Assembly: GCA_030650395.1 (NCBI GenBank) | Contig: JAUSDY010000076.1 | Span: 1-64,000, forward strand | Reading direction: 5' to 3' | Length of the DNA stretch: 64,000 nucleotides | DNA from: Acidobacteriota bacterium | GTDB taxonomy: Bacteria > Acidobacteriota > Vicinamibacteria > Vicinamibacterales > UBA2999 | Position numbers and translations under genes: made by a program | Notes under the pieces: model-generated | Told to the model about the DNA's origin: nothing | The model's input: only the letters and a program-made list of their open reading frames with translations | Databases searched by the model: none | Shown: piece after piece, positions 25,723 through 34,755 of the stretch | Layout: each line of letters begins with the position of its first letter | Numbering within the stretch: position 1 is the stretch's first letter

Positions 25723-27930
25723 ATGCCGCTGTCAACTGGAGTACGCCTCGGCTCGTACACGATCGAAGCGATGCTCGGCGCGGGCGGCATGGGCGAGGTG
25801 TACCGTGCCCGCGACACTCGCCTCAATCGCACCGTCGCGGTCAAGGTTGTCCCGGCCGATTTCTCGAACGATCCGGAATCACGCCATCGCTTCGAGCGTG
25901 AAGCGCGCGCCATTGCCGCCCTGAATCATCCGCATATCTGCACGCTGTATGACGTCGGCAGCCACGACGGGATCGATTTTCTCGTCATGGAGTATTTGGC
26001 AGGCGAGACCCTGGCCGCGCGTCTCGTCCGGGGCCCGCTTCCAGCCCACGAGGCAATCCGCTATGCGATCGAGATAGCGTCCGCGCTGGATCGGGCGCAC
26101 CAGGCCGGTATCATCCATCGCGATCTCAAACCCGGCAACATCATGCTCACCGAGCAGGGCTCGAAGGTGCTCGACTTCGGACTGGCCAAACTCACCGACG
26201 GTGAGGTGGACGTGACTCGAACCGCCGACGGCACGGTGGTCGGCACCGCAGCCTACATGTCGCCGGAGCAAGCCGACGCCAAGCCGCTGGATCCGCGGTC
26301 GGACGTGTTCAGCTTCGGCGCCGTCTTGTATGAGATGCTTGCGGGTCGCCGGGCGTTCGGCGGCGAGACGATCGCCCAGATTCTCGCGGCGGTGCTGCGC
26401 GACGAGCCGCCGCGCCTGCCGGTGCCGGCGGCGCTCGACAGTCTCGTGCGGCGATGTTTGGCGAAGGAGTCGTCGCAGCGGTTCCCGTCGATGGCGGAGG
26501 TGAAGGCGGCTCTGGAAGGCGCGGCCACTGCGCCCGACCAAGAGACGCCCTCGATCGCGGTGCTGCCGTTCGCGAACATGAGCTCCGATCCGGAGAACGA
26601 ATATTTCAGTGACGGCCTGGCGGAAGAGATCATCAACACGCTGACAGCCGTCGAGGGCCTCCGTGTGGTGGCGCGCGCGTCGTCATTTTCATTCAAGGGG
26701 AAACGCGCGAATATCAGCGAGATTGCGAGCCAACTGAACATTCGGCACGTGCTCGACGGAAGCGTTCGCAAGGCAGGCAATCGCGTCCGCGTGACCCTGC
26801 AATTGGTCGATGCGTCGAATGGCTATCAGCTCTGGTCCGAGCGCTACGACCGCGAGCTGGCTGACATCTTCGACGTACAGGACGAGATCGCGCGCTCGAT
26901 CGTTCAGCGATTGAAAGTTGCGCTCGGCGGCGCTGGCTCGAGGTTCGTGAAGGTCGCCACCAGCAACATGGAGGCGTATCAGCTCTACCTGAAGGGCCGC
27001 GCGATGCTTTACAAGCGCGGTCCTTGGATCCGGCCTGCCCTCGAAAGCTTCCAGCAGGCTCTCGCTCTCGATCCCGACTACGCACAGGCTTGGGCGGGCG
27101 TTGCCGACGCGCACACGCAGGCCTGCTTTGGCGGCTACCTCCGGCCGCGGGACACGATGCCGGCGGCGCTCGATGCCGCAACACGTGCCGTGACCGGCGA
27201 CCCAACCTCGGCAGAGGCACACAGCGCGCTGGCCTGCGTGTCGCTGATATGGGAACGGGACTTTCCGAAAGCCGAGCGCGAGTTTCGCGAAGCGCTCAGG
27301 TTGAACCCGCAGTACATACAGGGACGTTGCTGGTACGGGCTGTTCTTTCTTCATTGGGGCGTGTTGCGCAGTGAGGAGGGTCTCGCGGAACTGTGGCGCG
27401 CATTCGCGATCGATCCATTGTCTGCGTACACGTCGGGGGTGCTGTCGTTCGGTCTCTCTGGAGTGAGACGCTTCGACGAGGCTATTGCCCAAGGGCGTTC
27501 CGGCGTTGAACAGGATCCGGACTCGTTAGTCGCACAAATCGCATTCGGAATGGCCTATCACTGGAACGGACAGCACGACGAATCGATCGCCGTGCTCGAG
27601 CCGATCTACACGAGGACTTCGCACCCGTGGGCAGTGTTGGGGATCGTCCCGTCGTACATCAAGGTGGGGCGTAACAAGGACGCGCTGAGCGTCTACGAGA
27701 AGTTCCTCGATCGCCAGACGCGCGAGTACGTCCCGCCGTTCATTCTTGCCTTGTGCGCAGCCACGCTTGGCGATCTCGACGCAGCGTTTCGGCACTGCGG
27801 TGAGGCCATCGAGGAGCGGGACCTGCAGTTTGCCGCGTGGCATGCGTGGTGGCCGGAGTTCGAGCCGCTGCGCTCGGATCCGCGCTTTGCCGACATTCGC
27901 CGGCGCTTCAACGCGCCACGGCTGGCGTAG
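25723..27930 (+). CDS. Serine/threonine protein kinase with FlgO-like and TPR domains
   Basis: The product is 735 aa. The N-terminal Hanks-type kinase (residues 10-270) has GAGGMGEVYRARD, the VAVK lysine, HRDLKPGNIML, DFGLAKL and GTAAYMSPEQ, so it should be active. Residues about 280-400 form the FlgO/TolB-like nucleotide-cyclase-associated domain (PSIAVLPFANMSSDPENEYF...DGLAEEI). TPR-like repeats fill residues 415-720 (for example ALESFQQALALDPDYAQAWAG). No transmembrane helix is evident, so unlike PknB-type receptors it is probably cytoplasmic. Such kinase-FlgO-TPR proteins are abundant in this group; targets are unknown. It stands tail to tail with the PQQ-cytochrome gene, 25 bases apart. 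Confidence 0.92.
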   Translation: MPLSTGVRLGSYTIEAMLGAGGMGEVYRARDTRLNRTVAVKVVPADFSNDPESRHRFEREARAIAALNHPHICTLYDVGSHDGIDFLVMEYLAGETLAARLVRGPLPAHEAIRYAIEIASALDRAHQAGIIHRDLKPGNIMLTEQGSKVLDFGLAKLTDGEVDVTRTADGTVVGTAAYMSPEQADAKPLDPRSDVFSFGAVLYEMLAGRRAFGGETIAQILAAVLRDEPPRLPVPAALDSLVRRCLAKESSQRFPSMAEVKAALEGAATAPDQETPSIAVLPFANMSSDPENEYFSDGLAEEIINTLTAVEGLRVVARASSFSFKGKRANISEIASQLNIRHVLDGSVRKAGNRVRVTLQLVDASNGYQLWSERYDRELADIFDVQDEIARSIVQRLKVALGGAGSRFVKVATSNMEAYQLYLKGRAMLYKRGPWIRPALESFQQALALDPDYAQAWAGVADAHTQACFGGYLRPRDTMPAALDAATRAVTGDPTSAEAHSALACVSLIWERDFPKAEREFREALRLNPQYIQGRCWYGLFFLHWGVLRSEEGLAELWRAFAIDPLSAYTSGVLSFGLSGVRRFDEAIAQGRSGVEQDPDSLVAQIAFGMAYHWNGQHDESIAVLEPIYTRTSHPWAVLGIVPSYIKVGRNKDALSVYEKFLDRQTREYVPPFILALCAATLGDLDAAFRHCGEAIEERDLQFAAWHAWWPEFEPLRSDPRFADIRRRFNAPRLA

Positions 27931-27955
27931 CCGCGTTACCAATCGCTCGGCCGCG

Positions 27956-29992
27956 CTATTGGCCCTGCGCGAGCTTTCGGCGCTCGTCGAGCAGGTAGGC
28001 TCGAAGCGCCGCCACCGCCTGCTTGTCGAAATTCTCCGCTACATCGAAGCGCGGCATGCCCCGCTCCACCAACACACCGTCGAGCAGGATCTTCTCGAGA
28101 TTTGCATAGACGCCGGCGGTTGAGGTCCTCAGATCGGGCAGGATCGTGTTGCTGCCGTGACAGCGCACGCAGTAGGTGGCGTAGAGCTTTGCGCCCGCCG
28201 CGATTTCCTCCGGCCTCGCACTGCTTGCGATCGCGGTGACGCGACGTGGCCGCGGCTTCGTCGGCAGTGCCGTCGTCCCGCCGAGCGCAAAGGTCATCAG
28301 CCGTCCAAACGTGCGTGTCTTGCGGGCAAACGCGCCGCCCCAGCCCGCCATCACCGAGACGTACTGTTTGCCGGCGATCTCATAGGTGATCGGCGGCGCC
28401 ATGATGCCGGTGCCGACCCAGGCGGACCACAGCTTCTGCCCGTCGCTCGCGCGATAGGCGAAGAAGTCGCCTGCGGCCGTGCCCTGGAACACGAGGTTGC
28501 CTGCCGTCGCCAGCGTGCCGCCGTTCCAGTAGCCGCCATACTCGACCGTCCAGCGCGGCTTGCGCGCGATCGGATCCCAGGCAATCAAGCGTCCCTTGTA
28601 GGGCACGTCGTACTGCTCGCTGTTGCGGCCGATCGGCGCGATCCCAAGGTTCCATTCGAGCGGCTTCATCTGGAAATTCGTCGGCTGCTCGAAGTAGCGG
28701 CCGTTGTCCTGCGCCGGCAGGTAGACCAGGCCGGTGCGCGGACTGAACGACATCGCCTGCCAGTTGTGCCCGCCGAGCGGGCCCGGCCGGATGTAGGCGC
28801 CCTTGGTTAAGAAATCGGACCCCGGGATCTCCACGGGCCGGCCCGTCTTCATGTCGACGTGCGAGGCCCACGTCACGGTCACGTACGGATCCGCAGAGAT
28901 CAATTCTCCGGTGGCGCGATCGAGCACATAGAAGAACCCGTTCTTCGGCGCCTGCATGATCACCTTGCGCATGCGGCCGCCGATCGCCAGATCGGCCAGC
29001 ATCATCGGCTGCACCGCGGTGTAGTCCCACGTGTCTCCCGGCGTGGTCTGGTAATGCCACTTCAGCTCGCCGTTATCGGGATTGATGGCGAGAATCGACG
29101 CGAGGTAGAGATTGTCGCCGCCGCCGGGGCTGCGCACCTGGCGGCTCCACACCGATCCGTTCCCCGTTCCCACGTAGAGAAGATTGATCTCCGGGTCGTA
29201 GACGATCGAATCCCATACCGTCCCGCCGCCGCCGTACTTCCACCAGTCGTTACCCTTCCACGTCGGCAGGGCCGCCTCGAGCGCCTGTGACTCCTGCGGC
29301 TTGGACGGATCGCCCGGCACCGTGTAGAAGCGCCACGCCAGCTTGCCGGTCTCGGCGTCGTAGGCGGAGACATAACCGCGCACGCCGTACTCGGCGCCGC
29401 CGTTGCCGATGATCACCTTGCCCTTGGCGATGCGCGGCGCGCCGGTGATGGTGTAGGCCTGCGTTTGATCGACGGTGGTCGTTTGCCACGCGCTCTTCCC
29501 GGTCTTCGCATCGATCGCGATCAGCCGGCCATCAAGCGCGCCGAGATAGACGCGCCCCTTGTAAAACGCGGCACCACGGTTGACCACGTCGCAACACGCC
29601 AGCGCGTCGTACTTGCGGTGCACCTCGGGGTCGAACTTCCAGAGCTCCTTGCCGGTGCGCGCGTCGATCGCATAGACGACGCTCCACGATCCGGTGGTGT
29701 ACATCACGCCGTCAATGACGAGCGGCGTCGCCTCGAGGCCGCGATCGGTCGCCGTTTCGAACGACCACGCCAGCCCCAGCTTGGCGGCGTTGGCGTCGCT
29801 GATCTGATCGAGCGGGCTGAACCGCTGCTCGTAGTAGGTCCGCCCGTACGACAGCCAGTCCCCTCGCCGCGAATCCGCTCCCACCAATGCCCCATCGTCC
29901 ACGGGAACGGGAGCCGGCGGCTGTTGCGCGGAGACGAGCGCGACGAACCCGACGGCGAGAGCGGCGATGCCTCCGATGCGCATGCGAAACAT
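27956..29992 (-). CDS. PQQ-dependent alcohol dehydrogenase with C-terminal cytochrome c
   Basis: The product is 678 aa: signal peptide, eight-bladed quinoprotein propeller (residues 35-580) and a single-haem cytochrome c domain with YCVRCHGSN and a distal Met in [21 protein letters not shown] contains the vicinal-cysteine ring that contacts PQQ in this family. [14 protein letters not shown] and [12 protein letters not shown] match methanol/ethanol-type dehydrogenases. As a quinohaemoprotein it would oxidise an alcohol or polyol in the periplasm and pass electrons internally to the haem. The start [15 protein letters not shown] at 29992 opens the signal peptide; the track's 30061 adds charged residues. 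A diverged copy of its tail lies beyond the kinase gene. Confidence 0.92.
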   Translation of the reverse strand: MFRMRIGGIAALAVGFVALVSAQQPPAPVPVDDGALVGADSRRGDWLSYGRTYYEQRFSPLDQISDANAAKLGLAWSFETATDRGLEATPLVIDGVMYTTGSWSVVYAIDARTGKELWKFDPEVHRKYDALACCDVVNRGAAFYKGRVYLGALDGRLIAIDAKTGKSAWQTTTVDQTQAYTITGAPRIAKGKVIIGNGGAEYGVRGYVSAYDAETGKLAWRFYTVPGDPSKPQESQALEAALPTWKGNDWWKYGGGGTVWDSIVYDPEINLLYVGTGNGSVWSRQVRSPGGGDNLYLASILAINPDNGELKWHYQTTPGDTWDYTAVQPMMLADLAIGGRMRKVIMQAPKNGFFYVLDRATGELISADPYVTVTWASHVDMKTGRPVEIPGSDFLTKGAYIRPGPLGGHNWQAMSFSPRTGLVYLPAQDNGRYFEQPTNFQMKPLEWNLGIAPIGRNSEQYDVPYKGRLIAWDPIARKPRWTVEYGGYWNGGTLATAGNLVFQGTAAGDFFAYRASDGQKLWSAWVGTGIMAPPITYEIAGKQYVSVMAGWGGAFARKTRTFGRLMTFALGGTTALPTKPRPRRVTAIASSARPEEIAAGAKLYATYCVRCHGSNTILPDLRTSTAGVYANLEKILLDGVLVERGMPRFDVAENFDKQAVAALRAYLLDERRKLAQGQ

Positions 29993-30091
29993 ATGTAACC
30001 TCGGGGCCGATTGTCGTGCCTTCCGCGAGGTCGAATCAAGATGTTTGAATCGCGGCGTCATTAGCCCGCGTCTTTACGTAGAATCGCAGTC

Positions 30092-30610
30092 GTGGACGAC
30101 GACACCCCGGCGATTGCGGACGGCGAAGCTCACAGGGTTGATCCTCGATCGATTCGCGTGCAACAGCTCGGCGGCTGGATCTTCACCGCGGTGATCGCCG
30201 CTGGCTCCCTCATCGGTTTGGGCGTTGGTCTGTTTACCGGCGACGATATGCCGGACTGGCTGCGGCGCATGCTGCCGTGGCTCTGGCTGACCGCCATCAT
30301 CCTGATGGCATGGCACGCGCACTGGTGGCCCAGGCGCGCGTACGAGCACACCTCATACCGCGTCGATCCCCAGGGCATCGAGATCCAGAAGGGCGTCTAC
30401 TGGCGCGTGACGATCAACGTCCCTCGCTCCCGCGTGCAGCACATCGACGTGTCGCAAGGCCCGCTCGAGCGCCGTTACGGGCTCGGCACGCTCGTGATCT
30501 ATACCGCCGGCACCGACCATGCGAAGGTGGACCTCGCCGGACTGGAGCACGGCGTGGCCCTGCGCCTTCGCCAGCAACTCCTCCCATCCGGGGACGCCGA
30601 TGCCGTCTGA
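30092..30610 (+). CDS. Membrane protein with bacterial PH domain (YdbS-like)
   Basis: The product is 172 aa from a GTG start. Two membrane helices (WIFTAVIAAGSLIGLGVGLF; LPWLWLTAIILMAWHAHW) are followed by a bPH2 domain with SYRVDPQGIEIQKGVYWR and PRSRVQHIDVSQGPLERRYG. This is the YdbS half of the YdbS-YdbT pair. TAGAAT (30079-30084) stands seven bases before the GTG, so the transcript may be leaderless. The stop overlaps the YdbT-like gene start region (ATG 30600, stop 30608-30610). In Bacillus the pair protects against certain antimicrobial peptides; here the role is unknown. Confidence 0.85.
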   Translation: MDDDTPAIADGEAHRVDPRSIRVQQLGGWIFTAVIAAGSLIGLGVGLFTGDDMPDWLRRMLPWLWLTAIILMAWHAHWWPRRAYEHTSYRVDPQGIEIQKGVYWRVTINVPRSRVQHIDVSQGPLERRYGLGTLVIYTAGTDHAKVDLAGLEHGVALRLRQQLLPSGDADAV

Positions 30611-32156
30611 GCAGCGCCTTCATCCGGCCACGCTCTTATTCGACATTGCGAAGCACGTCCGCCGCTTCGCGGTTCCGGGAGTGTTGGTCTTGTTCGGCGC
30701 CTCGCAATCGTCCGGGGGTCCGGGCGGCATGTTCGGCCGGGTGCCCGCCGGCTGGGAAGGGTGGCTGCTGGTGCTGCTGGTGCCCGCCGTGGCGGCCAGC
30801 GTGCTGCGCTACCTGACATTCCGGCTCCATTACGACACGCGCGAGCTCGTCATCCGCTCCGGCCTGCTGTTTCGCAATGACCGCCACGTGCCCTACGCGA
30901 AGATTCAGAATCTCGACGCCGTGCAGAACGTCTTTCACCGCCTGTTGGGCGTGGTCGAGATTCGCGTCGAAACGGGCGGCGGCAAAGACGAAGAGGCCCG
31001 GCTGAGCGTGTTGCCGATTGCGGCCTTCGACGAAATGCGGCGGCGCGTGTTCGAGGGGCGATCGGCGGAGCCGGTCCCGTCAACCACGGACCAAGCGGTA
31101 CATCCCACGGCGGACACCGCGCAACAAACGCTGCTGCACTTGCCGCTTCGCGAGCTGCTGCTGTGCGGGTTCCTCGAGAACAAGGGAATGATCCTGATCG
31201 GCGCCGCGTTCGGCGTCGCCTGGGAAACCGGCCTTCTGAGCGGACTCTCGGATCCGTTCTTCGACGCGGAAACGTTCGGCCGTGTTTTTTTCCGCGACGT
31301 CGCGCGGGGTCTCTTCGCGGGCGAGGGGCTGCCGCTCGCGGCCATCACGGTGGTGCTGGTGGGACTGCCGGCGTTGCTGCTGTTGGTCCGGATGGTGTCG
31401 ATGGCCTGGGCGTTCCTGCGGCTGTACGACTTCCGTCTGACCCGGGTTCGCGAAGACCTGCGCATCGAGTTCGGCCTGCTCACACGTGTGGCTGCCACGA
31501 TCCCGATCCGCCGCGTGCAGACCATCACGATTCACCAGGGTCCCTTGCACCGTTGGTTGGCACGCGCGTCGGTTCGCGTCGAGACCGCCGGCGGCGCTGG
31601 TGCGGGATCCAAGGGCCCGCGAGATCGCCAGTGGCTGGCACCGCTGATTCGCCTGCCGGCGCTGCCGGATTTGCTCGAGCAGATCGTACCCGGATTCGAT
31701 CTCAACGCCGTGACGTGGCAACCCGTGCACCCTCGCGCTTTCCGGCGCGCCGTGAAGCCGGGACTCGCCATCGCGGTCGGCGTCGCGGTCACCTGGTTCG
31801 TCACCATCGGGCCGGGCGCCATCCCCGTGCTGCTGCTGTCGGTGGCGTGGGCGTCCATCGCGGCTCGCCAGTACATCAGGCATCTGCAGTGGGCGGAGCA
31901 CGACGAAGTGGTGCTGCTACGCAGCGGCTGGATCTGGCGGCAGCAGACCCTGGCGAGGGCCAACAAGATTCAGTCGGTCAGCTTTCGCCAGTCCCCATTC
32001 GATCGGCGGGCGGCGATGGCGCGCCTCCGGGTCGATACCGCGGGCGCCGCCGTCACGTCGCATCGCGTCGACATCCCGTACCTGGACAGCACCGTGGCGA
32101 CGGGCCTCGCAGGCCGCCTGGCGGCCCAGGCGGCTTCCACCGCATTCAAGTGGTGA
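30600..32156 (+). CDS. Membrane protein with multiple bacterial PH domains (YdbT-like)
   Basis: The product is 518 aa, the larger partner of the preceding gene, whose end it overlaps by 11 bases. It has three bPH2 domains interleaved with pairs of membrane helices. The three conserved domain starts are DTRELVIRSGLLFRNDRHVP, RVREDLRIEFGLLTRVAATI and HDEVVLLRSGWIWRQQTLAR; each continues into a K/R-I/V-Q segment (AKIQNLDAVQN, RRVQTITIHQGP, NKIQSVSFRQSP). YdbT family members share this layout. The track's 30519 start lies inside the upstream gene; ATG 30600 was chosen. The gene meets the C39 peptidase gene tail to tail with a single base between the stops. Confidence 0.87.
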   Translation: MPSEQRLHPATLLFDIAKHVRRFAVPGVLVLFGASQSSGGPGGMFGRVPAGWEGWLLVLLVPAVAASVLRYLTFRLHYDTRELVIRSGLLFRNDRHVPYAKIQNLDAVQNVFHRLLGVVEIRVETGGGKDEEARLSVLPIAAFDEMRRRVFEGRSAEPVPSTTDQAVHPTADTAQQTLLHLPLRELLLCGFLENKGMILIGAAFGVAWETGLLSGLSDPFFDAETFGRVFFRDVARGLFAGEGLPLAAITVVLVGLPALLLLVRMVSMAWAFLRLYDFRLTRVREDLRIEFGLLTRVAATIPIRRVQTITIHQGPLHRWLARASVRVETAGGAGAGSKGPRDRQWLAPLIRLPALPDLLEQIVPGFDLNAVTWQPVHPRAFRRAVKPGLAIAVGVAVTWFVTIGPGAIPVLLLSVAWASIAARQYIRHLQWAEHDEVVLLRSGWIWRQQTLARANKIQSVSFRQSPFDRRAAMARLRVDTAGAAVTSHRVDIPYLDSTVATGLAGRLAAQAASTAFKW

Positions 32157-32157
32157 T

Positions 32158-34293
32158 TCAGTCCGGGCGCCCGGGCCAGGGAGCGGCCCAGCCCGCCGAG
32201 AACACAACGCGCTCGTCGCGAAGACCGCGGGCCAGGTCGGCGCGCAAGGTGCCTGCGGCCCCCGGTAGCGCCAATCGAACACCCGTCCCCACATCGACGT
32301 GGATTGGCGCGCGATTGTCGTCGCGGAGGCGGTGCCGGGCAGTGGCGGTATCGGCAAACGCAGCGAGGCTAAGCGCTGCACCCAACAAGGTCCGCAGCGG
32401 ATGTCGATACTCGATGGTGGCGTGTGCCAGCCGGCGGCCGAGTACAGGTCCGCTGACGACGCCCTCGTTGAGAAGAGGATGAGCGCGCAGGAGCGGCACC
32501 CGGGCATGTCCCGTTCCGGCACCCGGCCACAGGTCGAACGGGGCGGCCACGCTCGCGGCTTCGAGGCCGGCGACGATCGTCCACGAAGCGCGGTCGAATT
32601 GACGAGTCGATCGCCACGCGGACGACAGTCCCGCCCTGCCGAATCGTGCCGCCTGCCCTGAGCGAGGCGGCGACTCGTCGTTGCCGGCGAGTCGAAGGGT
32701 CGATCCCAGCGGCGCCCATGCTGCGGCATCAGCACCGATCGACACGCGATCGTCGGCGAGGCGAACGTCGACGGCCCCGTTAGCTGAGACGTGACTGTCG
32801 TGTGCCCATCGATCCAGGGCGACGCCTGCTCGCCATCGAATGCTGGTCGTCGCCCAGTCGGCGACCGTCACTCCGCCGCGGCGGCGTTCGATCCTGGAGA
32901 TCTCGGGCGTCGCGTATGACGGCCGCTCCCACGATCCTTCAATCGTCGTGACTCCAGGCAGCCATGACACGGCCGGTACAGCCAGGGCGAGGGCGACCCG
33001 GGGGCGAGACTCCCACCATCGCCACGCGACCGTCAACAACTCGCCGCTTCCCGTCGGCGACGCGACATCGATCTGGAGTTCCCGGTGCAGCCACGCCTTG
33101 ACCGCCGTCGCTGCGATGGGCACAACTCCGCGCGGCACGACGGGACGTTCCACCACGACCGCTTCTAGTTGCGCGAGCCCTCCGGCGAGAGGCTGGTAAC
33201 TAAGCCGGGTCAGGGCCGCACTGGGAAGCTCGTGCAGCCGGCGCGCGGCGCGGCCGAGTCTCGCCGTCGTCAAGAGCTCGCGGGGATGCAGATCGATGAG
33301 ACCGATCACCACAGGTTGGCGTGTGCGATCGAGCCCTTTCACCTGCACTAGATCGATCGGCGGCCGGCCAATCCGGTTCCAGGCGCCGAGGGCCGCATCG
33401 GGCTGGTCGTTGAGGAAGCGGCTCGTGGCGAGCAGATTCCATCCTTCTGTGTCAGCCGGATCGAGCCGCGCCGCATGCTCCGCAAGATCACTTGCTTCGG
33501 CCCAGCGCGACTGCAGAAACCGCACCCCGGCAAGCTCGCGCCATGCAGCGGGATCCTCCGGGCAGAGCTCGGTAGCGGCAACCAGTCCCGTCCCGGCCGC
33601 GGTGACGTCCGTGCGCGAGAGCTCGACTAGATTCTGAATCAGCGGCCCGCACGTGCCGGTTGCGCGCCGCACATCGGTTGTTGTGAGAGTGGCGGAAGCC
33701 GTAGGCGCAGTGGCGCCGTCCTCACTCGGCAGGAGCAGCAGGGCCCACCGCCCTGCCGCAGCCCATTCGCGATCGAACTCGGCCTGCGGCATCACCCGAA
33801 ACGGCGCGCGCGCCGGGTCGTGCACGATCACCTGTGAGCCGGTCCAGGCCACGATCACGATGTAGTGATAGCGGTTCGGGCTCACTTCGATCAGGGCCAC
33901 AATCGGGCGGCCCTGATCGATGTGTCCTCGAATCCATGGGCCGGCCGCGTCGGTGCCGGCCGCGACCGGAAACGACCGCCATCCCCGGCGGGTCACCTCC
34001 GCGACGAGTACGTCGGTACGGATCCCGGACGCGCTGCGATCGACGAGCCCGGCAAAATCTTCCGGATAGACCTGGCGCTCGCCCCAGTACCGCAACACCA
34101 TTGCCGCCGCCGCGCCGCCGCACAGGTCTTCGGTCTGCGGAAGATACGGCACGTCGAGCAGGCGTGTGCTTCCACCCGGATCGCCGGCATGGGTCGCCGC
34201 GAGGTTCCCGGCGTGACTGGAACCCGCGGCGGCCGGCGCGCACACGAGCAGTGCGGCCAGCGCAACCGCCGCTGATCCCGCACCGCGAGCCAT
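32158..34293 (-). CDS. PA2778-type C39-like peptidase with TPR and C-terminal Omp85-like beta-barrel
   Basis: The product is 711 aa. A signal peptide precedes a papain-like C39 domain (LPQTEDLCGGAAAAMVLRYWG with the nucleophile Cys; NRYHYIVIVAWTG with the His; VHDPARAPF). A short TPR region follows (residues 215-300). Residues about 330-711 look like an outer-membrane barrel: alternating strands, YRHPL, and a terminal DVGTGVRLALPGAAGTLRAD-type segment ending in strand VVFSAGWAAPW. The first half matches PA2778-family cysteine peptidases, which normally end after the TPRs. The adjacent PA2779-like gene supports this. The barrel fusion is unusual. A family C palindrome is encoded in frame (LRLAGNDESPPRSGQ) within an apparent barrel loop. 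Confidence 0.75.
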   Translation of the reverse strand: MARGAGSAAVALAALLVCAPAAAGSSHAGNLAATHAGDPGGSTRLLDVPYLPQTEDLCGGAAAAMVLRYWGERQVYPEDFAGLVDRSASGIRTDVLVAEVTRRGWRSFPVAAGTDAAGPWIRGHIDQGRPIVALIEVSPNRYHYIVIVAWTGSQVIVHDPARAPFRVMPQAEFDREWAAAGRWALLLLPSEDGATAPTASATLTTTDVRRATGTCGPLIQNLVELSRTDVTAAGTGLVAATELCPEDPAAWRELAGVRFLQSRWAEASDLAEHAARLDPADTEGWNLLATSRFLNDQPDAALGAWNRIGRPPIDLVQVKGLDRTRQPVVIGLIDLHPRELLTTARLGRAARRLHELPSAALTRLSYQPLAGGLAQLEAVVVERPVVPRGVVPIAATAVKAWLHRELQIDVASPTGSGELLTVAWRWWESRPRVALALAVPAVSWLPGVTTIEGSWERPSYATPEISRIERRRGGVTVADWATTSIRWRAGVALDRWAHDSHVSANGAVDVRLADDRVSIGADAAAWAPLGSTLRLAGNDESPPRSGQAARFGRAGLSSAWRSTRQFDRASWTIVAGLEAASVAAPFDLWPGAGTGHARVPLLRAHPLLNEGVVSGPVLGRRLAHATIEYRHPLRTLLGAALSLAAFADTATARHRLRDDNRAPIHVDVGTGVRLALPGAAGTLRADLARGLRDERVVFSAGWAAPWPGRPD
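32656..32699. repeat. Family C palindrome (CCCTGAGCGAGG..GAGTCGAAGGG) inside a CDS
   Basis: The arms CCCTGAGCGAGG and CGAGTCGAAGGG enclose GCGACTCGTCGTTGCCGG. On the coding strand it gives the peptide LRLAGNDESPPRSGQ. Copies at 43377 (between genes) and 57055 (in addB, same frame, LRLGGDTSPPPRSGQ). Confidence 0.85.
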
Positions 34294-34316
34294 GCGGCGA
34301 GCGATGATAGCGTGCC

Positions 34317-34706
34317 CTACTTGACGAGCAGGATCACGATGATCAGCAGCAGGAGCAACGTCGTCACCGAGATGACGATCGTGTTCGCGCCGCCGGCGAG
34401 GGCGTTGGCCTCGACGGCACTGGCGTGCTGCGCCAGCGTATTCAGCTCGGCACCCGACAGTGTCTGTACCGCCGAACTGGCCTGCTCGACGCTCAGTCCC
34501 AGGCTGGCGGCGACTTCGCGCGCGTCAGAGCGATCCAGCACCCGGCGCACGAGGTCGCGCTGCGCGGTCTCGGATGCCGCCTTGTTGACGAGCGCCTGAT
34601 TCAAGAGCGCGGCGTCGACGACACGGGACTGCTGAGCAAACGCCGGCGTAGAGATGAGAAATGCCGGAAGTAGAAAGAGCGTCACGATCTGTTTCGGGAT
34701 TCGCAT
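34317..34706 (-). CDS. PA2779-family protein
   Basis: The product is 129 aa. Signal peptide VTLFLLPAFLISTPAFA, an alpha-helical middle (RDLVRRVLDRSDAREVAASL) and a C-terminal membrane helix (TIVISVTTLLLLLIIVILLV). The AREVAASLGLSVEQA segment is typical of the PA2779 family, found beside PA2778 peptidases. It stands 23 bases before the peptidase gene on the same strand, forming an operon. The single-span protein may be a substrate, anchor or inhibitor of the peptidase; this is inferred from pairing only. Confidence 0.82.
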   Translation of the reverse strand: MRIPKQIVTLFLLPAFLISTPAFAQQSRVVDAALLNQALVNKAASETAQRDLVRRVLDRSDAREVAASLGLSVEQASSAVQTLSGAELNTLAQHASAVEANALAGGANTIVISVTTLLLLLIIVILLVK

Positions 34707-34755
34707 CGAGTGCCTCCAGAGTCAACTATCCCCAAAGCGACCCAAAACAGCAACC

